Assembly: GCA_002502705.1 (NCBI GenBank) | Contig: DAQB01000012.1 | Location: forward strand, 1 to 14,491 | Origin: Thermoplasmatales archaeon UBA582 | GTDB taxonomy: Archaea; Thermoplasmatota; Thermoplasmata; Thermoplasmatales; Thermoplasmataceae | Direction of reading: 5' to 3' | Length of the DNA stretch: 14,491 nucleotides | Part shown: positions 13,543 through 14,491 of the stretch, piece after piece | Numbering within the stretch: position 1 is the stretch's first letter | Layout: every line of letters starts with the position of its first letter | Translations under genes and position numbers: made by a program | The notes under the pieces: generated by a model | What the model was told of the DNA's origin: nothing | Databases searched by the model: none | What the model saw: the letters and a program-made list of their open reading frames with translations, nothing else

Positions 13543-14491
13543 TGGATGAGGGAAGAAGAAAACCTCCCCTTTCGTCTCTTATTGTCTTTTTAATCGTTAT
13601 TTTACTGTATTTTCTTTCTGGATATAATATCCTGCTGTTAATCGCTGGAGCCGCTGCAAGCATATACGCAATATATATTGGAGCGGATGGCGTAGTTGAC
13701 GAGAGCGCGAGGATTGCTGCAAACCGATCGCTTTCGAAGAGGTCCGAGGGGGTACTGATACTATCCATTGCGGCTGTGGCAGATGAATTCTTTCTTTCGG
13801 TCACGGCAGCAGTTCTTGGATTTGGCAATATCAGCTTCGGCGCCATACAGGGTTCCAATATATTCACAATTACGTTTATCCTGGTCGCTGCACCGCTCTT
13901 TCTTGTAACACTCGGCCTGAAAAAATTCAGGAAAGATGTATTTTACCTGATCGGCTCGGCTGCAGTTGTTCTCGTCATATCATTATTCTTCACGGACGTC
14001 CCATGGTATTTTTTCTTTCCTCTTATCGCAATATTCCTCATATATTTCATAACATCCGCAAGATCGAATATACCAAAGGAAAACGATGCGGCTGGTAAAT
14101 CATCAATAACCGGAATGATAATGGCAGTTGCACTTCTTTTCATTGCATCCTTTTCCCTCGTGACATATGTCAGGCATTTCTCTTCCATAATGCATGCACC
14201 GCTATTCATAACGAGCTTCTTACTTGCAGGGATTGCAGGATCTATACCTGAGATTTCCATCATATTCATCACCATCCGGAGGAAAAAAATAGAATCATCC
14301 ATTGGCGTGATGATAGGCTCAACAATATACAAACTCACACTTATTCTGGGCATAGTGACGCTCTTCGGCAACCTCGTTGTTACGAACAGTGCCTGGAGTT
14401 CAGGTCTTCTAATAATAATTGCAGTAATGCTTTTATTTTACATACCTGAAAGGGTCAGGCGCTATCAGGGTGCTGTCATATTCTGCATAAG
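13539..14491 (+). CDS. Ca2+/cation antiporter (CaCA) family membrane exchanger, C-terminus cut by window
   Basis: The frame is open from the ATG at 13539 to the window edge: 317 codons with no stop. The product is strongly hydrophobic with about ten predicted helices. Two inverted alpha-repeats characteristic of Na+/Ca2+ and related exchangers are visible. The first is AAVADEFFLSVTAAVLGFG with GAIQGSNIF (78-109, Glu83); the second is GIAGSIPEISIIF with GVMIGSTIY (231-264, Glu238). The Glu of each repeat is kept, but the usual GTSxPE and GSNxxN patterns are partly eroded, so ion specificity is open. Length is already near the family norm (about 320-330), so little is missing. The ATG overlaps the speD stop (ATGA), implying coupling; a second ATG directly follows. 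Confidence 0.82.
   Translation, partial: MMDEGRRKPPLSSLIVFLIVILLYFLSGYNILLLIAGAAASIYAIYIGADGVVDESARIAANRSLSKRSEGVLILSIAAVADEFFLSVTAAVLGFGNISFGAIQGSNIFTITFILVAAPLFLVTLGLKKFRKDVFYLIGSAAVVLVISLFFTDVPWYFFFPLIAIFLIYFITSARSNIPKENDAAGKSSITGMIMAVALLFIASFSLVTYVRHFSSIMHAPLFITSFLLAGIAGSIPEISIIFITIRRKKIESSIGVMIGSTIYKLTLILGIVTLFGNLVVTNSAWSSGLLIIIAVMLLFYIPERVRRYQGAVIFCI

Noticed and set aside
13505..14371. Two minus-strand ORFs (13505-13867 and 13943-14371) opposite the exchanger
   Set aside because: They are antisense shadows of the plus-strand exchanger, whose alpha-repeats and hydrophobic helices identify it as the real gene. The minus-strand products resemble no family and are full of Met/Ile/Ser runs mirroring hydrophobic codons.

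Overview
The window looks like a piece of a Thermoplasmatales-type euryarchaeal chromosome. The evidence is AT-rich DNA, archaeal TATA boxes placed 20-35 bp before start codons (implying leaderless or short-leader mRNAs), GGAGG-type ribosome binding sites inside operons, an archaeal prepilin with its N-terminal hydrophobic segment, and a Csa3-type CARF/winged-helix regulator. The species cannot be named from sequence alone.

Positions 1-192 hold no secure gene: a possible 3' fragment of a plus-strand ORF and a 12-bp palindrome. Positions 193-8977 are one tightly packed minus-strand operon encoding a complete type I-D CRISPR-Cas system. In transcription order it is cas6, cas10d (with an N-terminal HD nuclease), csc2 (Cas7), csc1 (Cas5), cas3' helicase, cas4, cas1, cas2. 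Neighbouring genes overlap by a few bases or almost touch, so the set is probably co-transcribed. Cas6 should process crRNA; Cas10d, Csc2, Csc1 and possibly an internally translated Cas11d form the surveillance complex; Cas3' unwinds target DNA; Cas4-Cas1-Cas2 acquire spacers. No CRISPR repeats are visible, so the array lies outside the window.

A 111-bp divergent promoter region (8978-9088) separates this operon from a plus-strand csa3-like regulator (9089-9724). It contains a perfect 14-bp palindrome and back-to-back TATA boxes. A 121-bp AT-rich terminator region follows.

Next on the minus strand come a type IV pilin-like protein (9846-10358), a five-helix membrane protein weakly resembling CcdC/DUF1453 (10434-11024), an octanoyltransferase LipB (11113-11730) and an IsdG-like ABM-fold monooxygenase (11841-12149). 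The last is divergent from a winged-helix regulator (12210-12962) with which it shares an AT-rich promoter element. The right end carries speD (S-adenosylmethionine decarboxylase, best start 13150), overlapped by ATGA with a membrane exchanger of the Ca2+/cation antiporter family that runs off the window.

By eye, the left ~11 kb (CRISPR and pilin region) is more AT-rich than the metabolic genes on the right, which fits a defence or accessory island next to core genes.
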